Part shown: piece after piece, positions 5,572 through 6,605 of the stretch
How the letters are laid out: every line of letters begins with the position of its first letter
Position numbering within the stretch: position 1 is the stretch's first letter
NCBI GenBank assembly: GCA_045628925.1
Contig: JAZQQF010000091.1
Coordinates: forward strand, 1-6,605
Direction of reading: 5' to 3'
Source: UBA1774 sp045628925
GTDB lineage: Bacteria > Bacillota > Clostridia > Oscillospirales > Oscillospiraceae
Length of the DNA: 6,605 nt
Notes under the pieces: generated by a model
The model's database searches: none
What the model was told of the DNA's origin: nothing
Seen by the model: the letters and a program-made list of their open reading frames with translations, nothing else
Position numbers and translations under genes: made by a program

Positions 5572-5605
5572 CTGTCCTCAGAAAGTGAAAATCACGGGAG
5601 GACAG
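5572..5605 (+). promoter_or_regulatory. Hairpin sequestering the ribosome binding site of the 37-aa gene
   Basis: CTGTCCTC (5572-5579) pairs perfectly with GAGGACAG (5598-5605), and a nested GTGA-AAA-TCAC hairpin (5585-5595) fills the loop. The 3' arm contains most of GGGAGG (5596-5601), the ribosome binding site for the ATG at 5610, so folding would block translation. A -10-like TATACT (5568-5573) overlaps the 5' arm, but its -35 is poor. Confidence 0.5.
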
Positions 5606-5609
5606 AGCG

Positions 5610-5723
5610 ATGCGCGGATACTTTACGGCGAACGGATATTATGGGCTGGTGAATGGGAAATACCGGCTGTTTGCTTCGGAATCGGATTATTATGAAGCGA
5701 TGGGCGAAGGAGACGAGGATTGA
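5610..5723 (+). CDS. Small 37-residue protein, function unknown
   Basis: A short gene encoding MRGYFTANGYYGLVNGKY and about 19 further residues ending in GEGDED. It is aromatic- and glycine-rich (seven Tyr) at the start and acidic at the end, with no membrane segment. The GYYGLVNGKYRLFASESDYY pattern (9-28) resembles short orphan proteins I associate with gut Firmicutes genomes, but I cannot name a family. Coding is supported by GGGAGG (5596-5601), 8 nt before the ATG, a TGA at 5721-5723, and its placement between a terminator-like hairpin and the next promoter. The ribosome binding site is buried in a hairpin, which suggests controlled translation. Confidence 0.65.
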   Translation: MRGYFTANGYYGLVNGKYRLFASESDYYEAMGEGDED

Positions 5724-5732
5724 GCGTCCGGC

Positions 5733-5761
5733 TTGCAAAATCGTGCCCGAAAGCGTATGAT
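5733..5761 (+). promoter_or_regulatory. Promoter for the zinc-ribbon gene
   Basis: TTGCAA (5733-5738) is followed after exactly 17 bp by TATGAT (5756-5761), the same -35 sequence and spacing as the hydrolase promoter. Transcription should begin near 5768. This position argues against the longer open frame that starts at 5733. Confidence 0.7.
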
Positions 5762-5762
5762 A

Positions 5763-5788
5763 CGTTCGTCGGAACGAACGAGGTTCCG
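5763..5788 (+). promoter_or_regulatory. Overlapping inverted repeats at the transcription start
   Basis: CGTTCGT (5763-5769) and ACGAACG (5774-5780) form a perfect 7-bp inverted repeat around the predicted start of the zinc-ribbon transcript. CGGAAC (5770-5775) also pairs with GTTCCG (5783-5788), which would make a hairpin at the very 5' end of the RNA. The first looks like a DNA operator and the second like a 5' protective or regulatory hairpin; both are inferences. Confidence 0.45.
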
Positions 5789-5831
5789 GATCTTTCCGAA
5801 AGGGGAGGCCCGGCGGCGAAAGGAGCAGAAT

Positions 5832-6143
5832 ATGGGCGTTTGTGCGAATTGCGGCAGAGAAGTGGACGGGACTATGCGGTTCTGCCCCGGCTGCGGGACG
5901 GAGCTTCCGGCAGAGAAGAAACCGGGCTGCCCGAAGGTCAGGGTGCGCCCCGCGCTGCCGGAAAAGCGCGGCATCCGCAAGGCGGCCGTCCGGCCGGTGC
6001 GCATCCCCGTCCATCGGATGGGCCCGAACGGGAAGCCCGGCGCGAAACCGGCGCTGCCGCCTGATAAAACTGCTGGAAAGCATCCCCGGCCTGCGGGGGA
6101 GTTCCGCCATTTCGGGGAAAAAGACAAGTCTGACAGTGAATAA
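5832..6143 (+). CDS. Small zinc-ribbon protein with a basic tail
   Basis: A 103-residue protein beginning with a zinc ribbon: Cys4-x2-Cys7 and Cys18-x2-Cys21 (CANCGREVDGTMRFCPGCG), the zinc_ribbon_2/DZR type common in Firmicutes. An extra Cys is at 33. The rest (about 26-95) is rich in Arg, Lys, Pro and Gly, strongly basic and probably disordered, with no membrane segment. In many relatives this ribbon is the N-terminus of a larger membrane or sensor protein; here only a short tail follows and no frameshift to a longer product is evident. A role in binding nucleic acid or protein is plausible but not shown. GAAAGGAG (5818-5825), 6 nt before the ATG, sets the start; the earlier frame opening begins within the promoter. 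It ends just before a good terminator. Confidence 0.75.
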   Translation: MGVCANCGREVDGTMRFCPGCGTELPAEKKPGCPKVRVRPALPEKRGIRKAAVRPVRIPVHRMGPNGKPGAKPALPPDKTAGKHPRPAGEFRHFGEKDKSDSE

Positions 6144-6148
6144 AGACC

Positions 6149-6184
6149 GCCCGCCGCTTCGGGAACCCGGAGCGGCGGGCTTTT
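6149..6184 (+). terminator. Terminator of the zinc-ribbon gene
   Basis: A 10-bp GC-rich stem (6149-6158 with 6171-6180), with further inner pairs, is followed by TTTTC and begins 5 bp after the stop codon. It is a convincing rho-independent terminator on the plus strand. Confidence 0.85.
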
Positions 6185-6199
6185 CATCAGAACAACAGA

Positions 6200-6229
6200 A
6201 AAACCGGGGCAGCCCTGCGGCTGCCCCGG
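6200..6229 (-). terminator. Terminator of the minus-strand gene at the right edge
   Basis: An 11-bp perfect stem (6204-6214 with 6219-6229, loop CTGC) lies just beyond the stop codon of the minus-strand gene. Read on the minus strand it is followed by TTTTT and a T-rich tail. Together with the hairpin at 6149-6184 it separates two convergent genes. Confidence 0.85.
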
Positions 6230-6242
6230 AAATGCGATGAAC

Positions 6243-6605
6243 TCAGTCCTTCTCGAACTTCTTGCCGGCGCTGATCCAATCCAGATCGGCACGGGCCTTG
6301 CCGAAGCCGATGGTGTCCTTGGGCATCACCTTCGGCGGCTCGCGGCGCTGATTCATGGTGGCGGTCATGTCGTAGCCCTCGCGCTCGGAGTTCATGCGGA
6401 TGTCCTCTTCGCTCAGGGGGGCCTTCTTCATTTCTTCCCACTGCTTCATGCCTTCGGGGCTGGCGAAGTACTTGAAACGCTCCATGGCCTTCTCAGCCAT
6501 ACGGGGGCCGGACTTGTAAGGCACGACGAGGAACTGCTCGTTCTCGATGCCTTCCTTCAGCCAGTTGGCGAGCACACGAGGATCCATGCCGTGGGCGTGG
6601 ATGCC
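6243..6605 (-). CDS. C-terminal part of a probable short-chain dehydrogenase
   Basis: The last 120 residues of a gene whose start lies beyond the right edge. The visible part begins GIHAHGMDPRVLANWLKEGI and continues with NEQFLVVPY. This (G)MDP-x-VLA-x-x-hh-x-x-GI-x-x-x-xF-hh-hP pattern is typical of the C-terminal region of SDR-family oxidoreductases, where it follows the catalytic Tyr-x3-Lys segment and the cofactor-binding core; those parts are outside the window, so the assignment is tentative. A long charged tail follows, rich in Lys, Glu and Met (from RMAEKAMERFKYF to the KKFEKD terminus). That is longer than in ordinary SDRs and might serve in oligomerisation or substrate selection. 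It ends at its own terminator. Confidence 0.55.
   Translation of the reverse strand, partial: GIHAHGMDPRVLANWLKEGIENEQFLVVPYKSGPRMAEKAMERFKYFASPEGMKQWEEMKKAPLSEEDIRMNSEREGYDMTATMNQRREPPKVMPKDTIGFGKARADLDWISAGKKFEKD

Noticed and set aside
5733..5831. Earlier start for the zinc-ribbon protein
   Set aside because: The added residues would be encoded within the promoter and the palindrome; the ATG at 5832 has its own GAAAGGAG and places the first CxxC directly at the N-terminus, as in relatives.

Overview
The window is GC-rich chromosomal DNA with closely packed genes, strong AGGAGG-type ribosome binding sites, vegetative (sigma-70/sigma-A type) promoters and intrinsic terminators at most transcript ends. 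A class I cyclic-di-GMP riboswitch with a Firmicutes-style 11-nt tetraloop receptor, together with the protein content, suggests a GC-rich Clostridia-type Firmicute (an Oscillospiraceae/Lachnospirales-like gut or anaerobe genome). That taxonomic call is inference; no rRNA or marker gene is present. No phage, IS, CRISPR or tRNA signal was found.

Layout: (1) 1-1067, minus strand: an alpha/beta hydrolase (acetyl-esterase-like) with its own promoter and terminator. (2) 1136-3590, plus strand: a promoter, a c-di-GMP-I riboswitch, a leader terminator, then four tightly linked genes: a small exported cysteine-rich protein, a minimal nucleotidyltransferase (MNT), a cupin-HD-GYP c-di-GMP phosphodiesterase, and a HEPN-domain protein, closed by a strong hairpin. 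(3) 3617-5563, plus strand: a DUF5655-type protein, then an FAD-dependent oxidoreductase with its own promoter and a terminator-like hairpin. (4) 5572-6184, plus strand: a 37-codon small gene whose ribosome binding site lies inside a hairpin, then a zinc-ribbon protein with its own promoter, palindrome and terminator. (5) 6203-6605, minus strand: the C-terminal end of a gene that resembles a short-chain dehydrogenase, with its terminator.

The most interesting part is region 2. A c-di-GMP-sensing RNA sits in front of an operon that encodes a c-di-GMP-degrading enzyme, which would make a feedback loop. The same operon carries an MNT and a HEPN protein, which are normally adjacent partners, here separated by the HD-GYP gene and preceded by an exported small protein. 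I infer a second-messenger-controlled surface or stress module. The individual domains are recognisable; the combination is what deserves attention.
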